Shown here: positions 1 through 11,639 of the stretch, piece by piece | Numbering within the stretch: the stretch's first letter is position 1 | Layout of the letters: each line of letters starts with the position of its first letter | NCBI GenBank assembly: GCA_033063855.1 | Contig: CP093831.1 | Coordinates: 21,080,001 to 21,144,000, forward strand | Source: Smittia aterrima | Lineage: Eukaryota; Arthropoda; Insecta; Diptera; Chironomidae | Reading direction: 5' to 3' | Length of the DNA stretch: 64,000 nucleotides | The notes under the pieces: model-generated | The model's database searches: none | Seen by the model: only the letters and a program-made list of their open reading frames with translations | What the model was told of the DNA's origin: nothing | Position numbers and translations under genes: made by a program

Positions 1-18
1 TGTAATCAACTTAAAGTC

Positions 19-318
19 TATGGACTTGGATCTGGAATTTCACTCTTTATTGCTACAAATATTTGCGAAACCATCGTGTGGAAAGCATTCTCGCCAGCGA
101 CTGTCAACACTGGTCGTGGAACTGAATTCGAAGGAGCAGTCATTGCATTGTTTCATCTTCTCGCTACTCGTCAAGACAAGGTCCGTGGATTGCGTGAAGC
201 ATTCTACCGTCAAAATCTTCCCAACTTGATGAATTTGCTCGCTACTGTCCTCGTCTTTGCTATAGTAATATACTTCCAAGGATTCCGTGTCGATCTTCCC
301 ATCAAGTCAGCACGTTAT
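19..318 (+). pseudogene. Sec61 alpha (translocon) fragment, truncated at both ends
   Basis: The reading frame from 19 to 318 encodes about 100 residues that match Sec61 alpha, the channel subunit of the ER protein translocon, almost residue for residue. It starts at YGLGSGISLF and ends at DLPIKSARY. From family knowledge this is roughly residues 170-275 of a protein of about 476, covering several membrane segments. The frame has no stop or frameshift. The similarity stops sharply on both sides: upstream residues (CNQLKV) do not match the expected loop, and after SARY the frame runs on with unrelated residues to a stop at 469-471. I see no good splice acceptor before 19 and only a poor donor (GTTATC) near 314. 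The remaining C-terminal 200 residues were not found downstream in any frame. It may be a recent partial duplicate or an isolated exon of a gene entering from the left. The Sec61 identity is secure; the truncated status is inference. Confidence 0.6.
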
Positions 319-2076
319 CCTAAGTTTAGTTGGGCAATCAAAACAGTTGCAATTGTAAAATTCATTTGCCGCTCTTCCGCTGTCATAGCAATAAAGCGAA
401 GCCCAACTTATTTTTTTAAAAGAAACAAAATTGCATTTTACAAACATTCGATTGTTTCAAATCGTCATTGAGATTCAATTTGGACTACCGCCGACATCGA
501 CTTCAGACAAAAGTTAATCATGAAGACAGTTTCGAGAATTCTCATCAATCGACACATTCATTTTCCGTTGATCTTTTCATACGATAACTTGAGAAAAAGT
601 TCACTAAGAAGTAATTTAAAGAAAAAACAAAAAAATCGTTGTACTGATAATTAATTTGTAAAGTGAAGCGAAAGTGGAAAAATAAAGAAAAAAATCAGCA
701 AAAGAAATCATTTCTTTTTTTTCACGTGTTGCATAACGGTTCTTATTTTATTAACATCGATTTTTTTTACAGTTTCGCTTTGTTTGCTGAGAAGACAATA
801 TTTCCATATTCACATCGAAACTTGGCGGGAAGACGACGCTCTCGCTCTTCCTTCACATTAATCATTTGAGTTTACACTGAGCATGAAGTATCAAGACAAT
901 AATTTGAAATCTAATTTAAAGAAAATGTCTATTTAGAAAAAGCTCTTTAAAAGCTCATTTAAAGAATTTCATTTTGTTCAATTTGCGAGAAGATTTGTTT
1001 GCATAGTGAAATCGTTTTTGCTTTCTCGAATTCGTTTTGAGCGTCGCCTTTGTCTAATTTGATGTTTCCGCTAAGAAATTATAAGTTAGCATGACTCTTA
1101 GCGATCCTTTCGTATATTTTATTTTTCAAAATAATCTCATATGTCAACCCTCTGACTTTTTTCAATCCAAAACGTAGATAGCAAGACACGTGAAGCTTGA
1201 TGATGAAAGTCAGCAGGTTTCGAGTGACCTTGTTCTTCCGCTTTGGTGTTACCGAATTTTTTCTCTGGTAAATAGCGACACAGCTCAAACGTCGTCACTT
1301 AACAACCATCGCGATTCATTTTCAAGGACTTTTCCTGTCTTCAAAGCCCTGTTGAAAAATACAAAAAATTGTTTTCCTCTGGTTTGGCATTTTCTCAAGC
1401 TTCGAAATTAAAAACAAAACTTTCCTTTTGTTATCGCGTCAGAACTTTTTTTTTATGTTTCTCTGGATATTTAGCGTTTTATGAAACGCTTTTTTTTGGC
1501 TTATCGAAAAACGGTTACACGGAGAGCTTCTCCCTTATCAAATTCACAAAAATCTTTTATCTTCTTTTTGAAACAGGTACAAAAATTATTTACACACGCA
1601 AAGTCATCGACAATCGTAAATCATAAGAAAGAGTTGTTTTCTGATCTAATTGAGCTCCGTTCACGTTCTCGGCAAAAATTTAATGTTCTTCATCGCGACT
1701 TACATGCTAAAGATTATCGTTAGGCTCTTAAGAGCTATAAAAAGACTTAGAAATGATGTTTTTTGTTGGTGGTTATTTCACGATAAAAAAAAAGAATATC
1801 AGATGATGGAGAAACTAAAGCCGAGCGTTTAAAGAACGAAACGAAAAGACCAAACACAATCGAGAAGATAACTTTCTTACGAAACTTAATTAATGTTACA
1901 TCCTTCTTAGAATCTAAACACAATTCACACGCACTCACGTTCGATCAATCGAACTTTAAATTAAGATGATCTCATTTTCCGAATACTCCACTCTCATGTG
2001 AACGTTTCATTCTTATTACTGATTGATTATTTTAGTGAGAGCTTCTCACTGAGAAGCATTGGTTAGCGTCGTTTAT
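319..2076. other. Non-coding stretch, no gene seen
   Basis: AT-rich sequence between the Sec61 alpha fragment and the 3' end of the RING-CH gene. Short open frames here have low-complexity, unconvincing translations. It presumably includes the 3' UTR of the minus-strand gene ending at 2077, but I found no clear polyadenylation signal. Confidence 0.5.
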
Positions 2077-4036
2077 CTAACGTCGGTCTATTTCAATATC
2101 CTCAGAAATGCTATTGAGCTTCGCCCGAATAAGGTTTCTCGAGACTCTCAAGTCACTATTGGAAACTATGTCGATTGAGCTGACTTTGGCGCGTTGATAT
2201 GCTGTCACTGTGTTCTTACCGAGAAGTTTTACACATACATAACCGATAATGATTGCGAATCCGGCAGTGAGCTATAGGCACAAGCAGAACAAATCAGTTA
2301 AAAATATCGCAAAAACTTGTCGCATGTTTTCTACTCACAACACGAATAAATGGATCGACGTAGAGTTGAATGATAACCCAAGCGAGAACTCCTGTGATGC
2401 ACATTAGACTGACTAAAATAATAGTTTTTGTCCAGTGATGAATATCAAAGCCTTTTTCCCAGTAAAGTCTGTAAAAGGCAATTAATTAAGTGACCTCGTA
2501 TGTCGCAATATCATTAATCTTACTTGCTAGTTCGTCTAATTTCATATGGCGTTGAACAGACTCGACACTTCAACTCAGCTGTCTCTTCTTCTTTGTAACT
2601 CTCGACAAGCCACCGTCGGAGACATTCGTGATGGACACTGCTTACATCTCCCGAACAACGACATGGTTGAATAAGCGGCTCCTCCTTGTCTTGGTCGTAG
2701 CAAACCCAACAAACGAGTAACGTTTGATTTTCATCGGAAGCTTTAGACGTGGATGCTACTGGACCGATTTGACGAGTTAGAAGCTTCCGAGGATTTAGAA
2801 TCCAAAGTTGTTCTGGGGAGTAAGAATTCCACAAACACGCGAGGAACCAAATGGCAACTCCCACTTCAGACATGCGGAATCCGATGTCATAAACATTTCT
2901 AGAGTTGACTGGAACTTTCTGCTTCCAGAAATCACCAAGAGTCTCACTGGTTAGAAACCCTACAATCACAATTAACATTACTGCCTGACTCAAAAGGCCA
3001 ATTCGCGATTGATGAACTTGAGAAGCGTTCACATTGACGTTTTCATCACTTCCATTTGCTGGAACGACTCCATAATCATAGACAAAGCCTCCGCGAATCT
3101 TGAAGAACACCTCGACTCCATAAATTAGAAAGAAGACGACGACGATAAGCAGAAGAACAGCGTAACCACCGTTGAAGATGCTGTGCAATGTATTTTTGTT
3201 GCTAAAGAATTTCGCTGACAAAATCTAGAATAAAAAAATTGTTATCGATTGAAACTTGTGAAAATGTTTGATTCTGACCTCGGCACCGAAGAGACTATAA
3301 GGAAGAAGATTGAAAGCAAGAAAGCCTAAGAAACTCTTGGATAAGAATTGTCTTTCCCATCGAATGTCACGCAGATGAAATGTCTGTCGAAAAAGATAAA
3401 ATTAGTTTAAGATGGCAGTTAAAAGCAATTTGATGAAATTACCTCTGCCCAAAAACAAACCACTAATGATGCACATGTCATTAGCAATGGATAATATGCT
3501 GACATCAGGTAGTAAGCCCATTGTGGATGAAGTGATTCGGGTTGAGTGAAGTAAGCAGCTCGAAGAAGCGACGCTAGGAACACAACGAAGTAGAGGACTT
3601 TTTGTGTTGTTATTCGACACGCTTTGAGGAAGGAAGGATTTTTTAATCTTTTATATTCAGCGAAGCAGCAGATCAGCAACTGCACAAGTGAGATAAATGC
3701 AACAACGTAGAAGATCGCCGACACTCCTGAAAAATCATCAAGATTAGTGTAATGCAAAATTGTCGAACTGAATGCGCTATTGTTGATTAATTGACTACAC
3801 AATTAACCTCGCGCAACAAAGAAAGACATTGGAGTGCGTTGGATTAGTTATCGCTTACCTGCATGGTAACTTTTATTATAGTCTAAGCAATTGTCTCCAG
3901 TGTATTTGATTTCGCATATGCAAGAGTTATTCGGACCACATTCACCTCTCCCACTACACACTTTACTGTTGAATGCGTCTTCGTCTGTTTCTGTACATCC
4001 CATCTCTGCCAAGTGAACTCTCAGCCTCGTTACCAT
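2077..4036 (-). CDS. Multi-pass membrane RING-CH (MARCH-type) E3 ubiquitin ligase with EGF-like segment
   Basis: Exons on the minus strand: 4036-3859, 3726-3443, 3383-3279, 3224-2524, 2468-2339, 2271-2077. All have GT-AG edges and matching phase, giving 530 residues. Residues about 14-50 hold six cysteines in an EGF-like pattern (C14, C27, C33, C39, C41, C50). Then come about seven hydrophobic segments between residues 61 and 322. A C4HC3 RING-CH finger follows at about 361-412 (CWVC, PCRCSG, HHEC, CRVC). Two more membrane segments lie after it, and the tail is short and charged. RING-CH proteins are membrane E3 ligases that ubiquitinate membrane cargo. The stretch around residues 130-190 recalls the THH1/TOM1/TOM3 membrane domain, but that is only an impression. 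The first ATG at 4036 lacks a signal peptide although EGF domains are normally extracellular, so an upstream 5' exon is likely. The reading frame closes with a TGA just upstream of that ATG. Confidence 0.85.
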
Positions 4037-7000
4037 AATTTTGTTAATTGCGTATTTTTTGTTCGATAGGATTTGTTGTCGTCAATGAGAAGGTCTGTCG
4101 AAGGAATGCGAGCTTTAATCAAATGTTGTTCTAGAACTGCTCGACACGGTTCGATAGCAGTCATTGCCATTAATTTCGTGTCATTAAGAAGAGTTCATTC
4201 CAGCAAAAAAATAATAATTCTTCCAAATCACAACAACAATCGAATTAAAAACACAAATTTGACTTTTTCAACTCTTTACCATTGAAACGACCTCTTAATC
4301 GAGATTTATCACCAAGTTCACAACTTAACTCTGCGTTATCACTGCTTTAAATCATCAAATAACGTCGCAATTATGACATTTAACAAAGAAGAAAATTTTG
4401 TTAAGATATTCAGTCGCGGAATTGAAAGGTTTCAATTTTGATTTTTTAAATGTATACGTTAAGCTTTTGTTGAGAAAAAAAATAACGCGAACTTCTTTTT
4501 TTTATTTAAAGATTTTTATTAAAAATTCTTTTCCTACATAAATACAAAAATGAAAGAAAAAGTTATACATGAAGTGAGAAAATTTTCGTCCGAGTTATCT
4601 TTGCATAATCTGATTGTAATAAATTCATTCGAGAGATGACAATTTTCCTAGAAGGATATTTGTAATCTTGTGTTTTCCTGGATTTGTAAATTTTGTTCCA
4701 TAAAATTGTCGAGTTGTTGAGTCCTTACTTATCTACGACTCATTATAGTTTTATCATAATTTCTTCACACATTTTTGTTGTTTATCATTTTATCATCTTC
4801 GTTGTCGCGCTAATATTTATTTTCTTAAACATCTTTCTACACTTAACATTTTTTCTTTCCTCTTCCCAGTCACATTTCTTTCAGTTTTCTTTAGATCGTT
4901 GATCGTGAAGCACACGCGGCGGAGTCTGTTAACAACAGTTCCTATGAATAAATATTTTCATAACAATTTCGCGAGTGAGAGAATCAGTTACTCAGAGCGG
5001 TTGCATAATTTTATGGAGTCATCAAAATAATTATCGTAAGAATCGAGATATTAAGTCCGCCGCCAATTAGAAAAGAAGAAGATTCGATTTTGGAAAAACA
5101 AAATCAGGTGGATGGTTTGCAGAAACAAGGTCGGCTTAGCATGGCCTATTTCCGTTCCAAAAAAGCAAACTATGAAACAAACACATCTCAGAAATGCAAT
5201 ATGTTCAACGAGTGTTAAAAGAATGATAAGAGAAGAGAAAAGACGTAAAATCGTTTAGTTCCAAAAACGCGCGGCAGCTTGCACGAGATATCGATAATTT
5301 GCGAGAGAGAAAAACACAAAAGACGCGTTTTCAGTCGATCGCGATACGTACAATGACATCGATGAAGCAAAGAACGTTTGGGATGAAAACATTTTTATGA
5401 TGGCAGTGATAACGCAATTTTTGCTCTCCTCCCATCTTCTCGTTGTTCGCAAAAATTATGCGCCGTAAATGGCAAGTACCGCTTCATTTAATCGACTGTT
5501 GACTCAACTCAGCCGTGACATATATAATTTCCATTTATCATCCCGAAAAAAGAACTTTTCATTAACGTCAACTCTTCGAAGTGAAAAGGAGCGAATTGAG
5601 TCACAAGAGTTGCTAATTGTTCTGCAACCCTAAAGCACTTGCATGCTTTCTCTGCTCTCGCCTTTGCTTAACCCAGAATTTTAAATTCGATGAATACTTG
5701 TTGTCTCATGTGCTGCTGATGGGTCAGTCGATGGTTGTAAGCATCTGTTTTCCTATTTCGATTCGCATAATCTGTTTCTGTTTATTGGTAACTATCAACT
5801 TTATGTGGAAGAAAAATCGAAACGAATGAAGCGAATGAAACTACTTTCTTCAAATAATGTTACCAGTCTCATTCGATAGGAAAAATGTTTGAAAGCGAGA
5901 AACTAACAGAGAGTGAGAAAAGTTGAACTAGAAGAAACAGTAACGCATAAAATGCTAATAGGCTTGAGGAATAGTCTCGAGGCTTTGGTAAACATCTCAT
6001 CGTCAACCTGAAATCGAGACTGTTGCGTGCAATTTTCTGCAGGAAAGAGGAAGGAAAATAAAAACGTTATACAAGTCACGTTCTGCTCTCGGTTTCAATG
6101 TCATCAGCGTTAAGAAAGTAAAAAAATTACTCAAAATAGATCACAAGAGGTTTTACTCTTGTAGTTCTTTCAATGTCGTCGAAAGCAATCATTCGGTCAG
6201 AGGCTAAAACTCTCTTCCGTCTATACTTAAGATATGAAACCAAGACGATGGGAAAAGACAAAAGTATTTTCGAAATTGCTTCCAATTACATTTCGTTCGC
6301 AGCAGACGAGCAATCGGTAACGACGGAAGTAAAACACGATTGGCCGTGACAGTTGCGAATTATATTTGATGTAAAGTAGGCCTTTGGAATAAATTACTTG
6401 TGGAAATTGATCGAAAGCCATGAACTCGTGTTTTTCGGCGTAGCTCATCATCATTTGTTCAACCTGCAACGTGTTTGTTTTGGTGCCACAAACGTCCGAC
6501 AAGTTCACATAAAAATTAAATGAAAATATTTTTTTCACTTTTTTATTTTAACAACATTGATCTGGGGAATAAAAATAATTCACGAATTATTCAGATTAAG
6601 TCTCCATCCCATGTTGATTTAATCAGTTGAAATTATGAGACCGCTGAAATCGAACATGTAAAGCAACTGAACGAATTATGAGCACATGAAGTAAAATAAA
6701 AATCATTAAACATTCGCGTCACGCGCCTGAATCGTCAGCCTCACAACGCCCAACAAAGTCAAATATCATTATTTACGGTGTTATCTGATGTGGCAGTTGC
6801 GGTCCAGGTTGTGATGTTGATTGGGTATCGATAATGCAACGTAATTCTACATTCCTTTAAAGCAGCACATCAACGACCTAACCATGTACGACTTAATTGA
6901 TAATCGCTTGCTTGACGCTAGTAATCGCGTTAATCCCTGGGCAAATGCGGTGTGGTTCAATATCAAACTCTAACCTGCATCGTCTACGATCAATAATCAA

Positions 7001-7289
7001 ATGTGTTGCCATTCTTCTCCGAAACCTAGAAAACTTTCAAACAAGCTTACTATACAGGAATTAATAATTCACGGAGGTGTCTAAAAGCGACCGTTTCTTA
7101 GTTAAACGTTCGCTTGACTCAAATTCCAATCAAAACTTTTATTTTAATGAATTAACTTTGTAGCGTTTATTTAAATTAGCAGAAAATACTTTCTTCGTTA
7201 AGATGAAGAATTATGGATTTATTTCGTAGTGAAGCTTTAAGTCAAAACTGTCACGAGATTTATTCATTAACATAAGAAACAGAATAATC

Positions 7290-7303
7290 TGTGTGTGTGT
7301 GTG
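7290..7303. repeat. (GT)7 microsatellite
   Basis: Seven uninterrupted TG units in non-coding DNA, a short simple repeat. Confidence 0.85.
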
Positions 7304-7612
7304 ATACGGATGGGGTCGTTGAGTAAATCAAATGATAATGATTTCTCTTTCTACAATTTATCAACCGTTAGATATTGAATTCAAATCTAATGAATTTGCG
7401 TCAGTCCGGCGGCACACGCCGGTAAAACCAGTTTTGCATTATTGAATTAATGGGGGAAAATCTGGCAGTGATTTGACCTCAAATCTGCTAAAATAAAATA
7501 TCCAAAAATCCTCCCTGCTTTAATTTTAAATCTAAAAGAAACGAAATTTCAAAAGACGCAATATCGCGATATTTTATTTATGACAAAAGCAACTCATCAT
7601 GAAAATTCGTCA

Positions 7613-7636
7613 TCTCTCTCTCTCACTCTCTCTCTT
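7613..7636. repeat. CT-rich simple repeat
   Basis: Nearly pure CT dinucleotide run interrupted by one CA step. Low-complexity non-coding tract. Confidence 0.8.
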
Positions 7637-8528
7637 CTCCCATTCTGTGAAGTTGTCAAAACTTTGTGGAAAGCTTCACTTCTTGAAAGAGCGACGCCTC
7701 TCATGCGAAGAATTTGCATTACAACATTTTGCGCAAAGCCGAATGAAACCAAAAGCGGTCTGAATTTAAAACGAGTTCTCCGGCACGTTTCTGCAACCAA
7801 TTTCCCTGATAATCCACATCGGAATCTAATTAACAAGTTTTTATAGCGCATCAGGCCCATTTTTTTCTCTGATTAGAAACGCGAACGAGATCGAATGAAA
7901 ACCTAATTTCGTCCCACATAAAATTCGATTTTTATCGGAAATTATTCCAAGCAAAAAAATATTTTTCTTCACAGGTGACACAGAAACGCTTCTGCCAACA
8001 AAAAACTTAGCCGGCTTCGAAGAAGTTTTCTATCTCCACGTCTCCACGAATTTCCGTGTCTCCGATTCGACTACTGAAATAAAACAAATGGAATCTCAAT
8101 GGACCGCAACAACAAGCGATTAATCGGAAGAATTAGAAGAAGAGGAAGAGAAATTTTTATGGAGACCCAATAAGTTGTTTTCTCTTAGAAGCTGTAAAAG
8201 TTTATGGACACGAAGCGATGAGCAACAGGAAGAGATAAAACACATCGAGATGAGAAATTGGTGACAAAAATGTTTCAATTAATCGCCTCGATGACATCAA
8301 CGTCAGATTTGCGAACGGTTATTTCTCTCGTCAATATTTGAACATTTTTGCTCAAGTGATTTTGTCAACAAAGAAAGTAATCAACTTAAAGAAACAATGA
8401 AATTACTTACGGTCAGCGCCATGCCATGAACATTTTTTTAAAAGTGTGAAATACAAATGTAAATCAAGTTTTAGTTGTGTCATAAATTAATTAGTTGTTA
8501 AGTTGTCGAAAGAAAAACATTTGTTACG

Positions 8529-11386
8529 ATGATTCAATTGAAAAGACTTTTAGTGGCGCTAGTAATATTTGTGGCCGTTGAACTGACAGAAAGTGCTCCG
8601 AGAACATGGCCTTACATGAAAACTTACGACATTTGGGAGACAAACACAACAGTCGATCGACCAAAGGTTGTTTATAGTTCGCGCAGTGATAATGTGGACA
8701 GTAATTTACTTTATAGACAAGGTTCGGTGTCTGAGCGAAGGAGAAAAGCAAAAGGTGAGACATAACGAGGACAGATTAGTTGAAAGCTTTCATATAAAGC
8801 TCCCGGATTTCGAGCAACATAAATCCTTAAAGTCTCAAATGACTTGCAAAACTTCACACTTCGGACACAAACTTTGACCTCTCGATTACTGAAAAGAATA
8901 AAACTCCCATAAAACGACCAACTTAAAATTCCATAAAAGCTTCGTCAAATGCGAATTCATCACAGTCGGGGACGAGAGAAAGTGACATAAATGTCGGAGA
9001 ATTATTCAATCACCGTCATTAAAGCTTCGGGTGTGGTGATGCGAAGAAGGAAGTAGAAGAAGAAAGGCTCTCAAGAGAAAGAAATGCTAAACGAGCTCTT
9101 CGAGAACGAAATTATTTATGGGCTTCTCTCCTATTACTTTAAATCAACTTTACTAGACTCATAAACAGTCTTTACGAGCAACAGCTTTTTTATTCTTCGG
9201 ATTAAAATCCCTAAAAGACGAGAATTTATGCAAGAATTCCACACACATTGATACTCTCAACCATAATGTCCAAGCAATTTTTTCTGGGATGAGATTAATG
9301 TTTATGATGCTCCTAATGTGATATTTTTCCTCTCGTTTTTGTCGGATCTTTCAGTGATAAATTTCTTCTCACTGCCCTCCGATGACGAGTGCTTATCAGA
9401 TGACGGCCGAAGGATCGGGACATGCATGAATGTTTATGAGTGTCGTATTCAAGGTAATGTAATGACACATTTTCGCTTGATCCACATCTTTTAATATCAC
9501 AATTTTTATTTCCTGAACAGGGGGAACATCTCGTGGTGGTTGTGCTTTAGGATTTGGAGCATGCTGCGTTTGTATGTTGACCATAATGAAGTTGAAAGGA
9601 AATGCTCGCCATTTCCTTTTGCCTTTCATGTAGTGCTCTATCTCTTTCTCTCGGTTATTCCCCTAGAGCGTTGTTTTCATGTCCTTCCTTTTCTCCTTAG
9701 TCGAAAGCACTTGTGATCAAGAGGTGAATAACAACATAACTTACTTTGTATCACCGAAATTTCCTGCTCTCATGCCTCACGACAAAGAGAATTGCACAAT
9801 CAAAATTAAGCTTCTCAGTACCGACATCAGCCAGATTCGCTTGGATTTTCTCCACTTCACGCTGGTAAATTACGTTGCATTAATTTGATGAATTGCTATT
9901 TAATGCGTCAATCACATCTGTGTCGAATAAAGAATTGTGAGAGAAGTTTCTTTTCATAATCGGAATTTATTCTTTCGCAGGGCCAACCGAATCGAATGTC
10001 AGGAGCTTGCGAGAACGATGTGTTTTCGATTGAAGGCGGAATAATCCCATTTGTTCTGTGCGGTCAAAACAGCGGACAACACAGTGAGTTGTTGCTCAAC
10101 GTCGTCTTTTTTTCTTCTCTCTTATTTTGTTTCCCTTTGAAATTTAGTTTTTTACGACATCGGCTCGCCTAAAGCGAGAGCGGAAAATCAGGAGCTAAAA
10201 ATCAATGTTAACCTGAGTAAGCGCTCTTTGTCATCTCGTCTGTGGGAAATTCGAATAAGTCAGATACCGTTTGGCTCGAAGGCACCAACCGGATGTCTGC
10301 AACATTTCACTGGGGTTGAAGGTGAATATTTATTCTTGTCATTATCACGTTTTCACTAAACGTGTTGTCGCAATTTAGGCATCATTCAGACATTTAATTT
10401 TGCCGAGAACGGAAGGCATCTGGCGAATCAGAACTACCGGTCGTGCGTGCGGCAAGAGAAAGGCCGATGTAGCATTCAATACGAACCTTGCGATGATCAA
10501 TCTTTTAAAATCGGGCCGATGCGAAGAGTTGGAATGCAAAACAGTGGAATGAGTGGAGCATCAAGTGGAACATCGAGTGGAAATATTCCTAGTAATGGAG
10601 GAATAGGAACGGGGGTTAACGGCGCACCAAGCACGAGTAACGTTGCTGGTAAGATCATTTTCCTTATCAAATTAGTTTTTTTGTTTTGCAAATTGGGAGT
10701 TTTCAGGCCCATCGTTGAATGACCCAGTTTTAAACGATGAAACACTTGATGACGAGACACAATTGGCTGACGAATCCATGATTGATGAAGATATTCAAGC
10801 AGATGATGATGTTAATGCTGATAATGATTTAACGCCAATGAACCCTGCAGCTGATGGTGCAGCAAATGGCGATGCTGCAAATAATCCTGCAAACAGTCCA
10901 GCTAACAATCCGGCAAATAATGGAGCAAATAATCCAGCTGCTGATGATGCATTAGCTGATGAGCCTCAGGAAGTTGCGCAACAAGATGAAACTCAACAAG
11001 ATGAAGGTTCAGGAGGTGGAGGATTCTTCGGAGGATTCCCGTCTTTTCCTTCTCTGCCATCTTTGCCTTCATTCTCATTCCCAAGTTTCTTCAGAAAATT
11101 TTCTAGTCGACAGAGCCGTCAACTCTACTCATTATGTACAGACCGCATCACAATGCCATGTATCGTAGAAGATTTCATCGACACTGGCTTTGGAAATATT
11201 CAAACTTGTTCTCCTGTGCATTGCGGCAACTCACTTTGTCGTGCTGGTGTAGCGTCATGTAAACTGGAAACATCAGTCACACCATTTCACATTGGCGTGC
11301 ACTTCGGTGATGGTAGATCGAATAAAGGAAGCCCGGAAGATAATATTGGAGCTTGTTTAAGATATAAACAGCTTCCATGTTCGTAG
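8529..11386 (+). CDS. Secreted CUB-like protein with acidic Asn/Pro/Ala-rich linker
   Basis: Eight exons with consistent phases: 8529-8754, 9355-9453, 9521-9571, 9701-9864, 9981-10083, 10148-10321, 10379-10648, 10707-11386, giving 588 residues. The start is the first ATG and is followed by a good signal peptide (residues about 1-23, ending TESAP). Exons 2-3 form a small Cys module (DDECLSDDGRRIGTC then GGCALGFGACCV) seen N-terminal to CUB domains in many insect secreted proteins. Exons 4-7 look like one or two CUB-type beta-sandwich domains, with YFVSPKFPALMPHDKENCTI and later RLWEIRISQIPFGSKAPTGC as typical pieces. Then comes a Ser/Gly-rich hinge, an Asp/Glu-rich segment with NPAN-type repeats, a Gly/Phe/Pro/Ser-rich stretch, and a C-terminal Cys-rich module of about 90 residues. 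CUB domains bind proteins or glycans outside cells. The specific role is not recognisable. The family call is reasonably sure; the name is left open. Confidence 0.8.
10762..11002 (+). repeat. Acidic and NPAN-rich low-complexity coding segment
   Basis: Inside the last exon of the CUB-like gene. An Asp/Glu-rich block is followed by repeated Asn-Pro-Ala-Asn type units (AANNPANSPANNPANNGANN). At DNA level it is a GCAAAT/AATCC-type degenerate short repeat, probably length-variable by slippage, forming a disordered spacer between the CUB-like part and the C-terminal Cys module. Confidence 0.75.
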
Positions 11387-11629
11387 TTAATCGTTAATCG
11401 CATCGACGAGAGATAATTTGTTCCTCTTCCATCTTGAGGCAATGTTCTTGACGGGAGGTTTTTCCAGTAAATCAACCGTCGCTTGTTTGCATAGCAAGAG
11501 CTCTTCACTTGAACGAGCAACTTCTTTCTTTAAACACAACAATTACCGAACAAGCTCACCCTAAAAGAAAGCTTCATTCCATTGAGAGAAGAAAACATAA
11601 ATTGCAATTCCTCTTTGTGATAGCTGAAG

Positions 11630-11635
11630 AATAAA
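11630..11635 (+). terminator. Candidate polyadenylation signal AATAAA
   Basis: Canonical AATAAA about 245 bases after the stop codon of the CUB-like gene, on the same strand and in an AT-rich 3' flank. This would give an ordinary short insect 3' UTR. Confidence 0.45.
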
Positions 11636-11639
11636 AATT

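Larger units (their letters stand above)
4040..8520. other. Intergenic stretch, no gene seen
   Basis: Divergent intergenic region between the RING-CH gene (minus) and the CUB-like gene (plus), so it should contain both promoters. I found only AT-rich sequence, a short GT tract at 7290-7303 and a CT-rich tract at 7613-7636. No open frame carries convincing protein composition or splice structure. A further 5' exon of the RING-CH gene may lie here but could not be placed. Confidence 0.5.
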
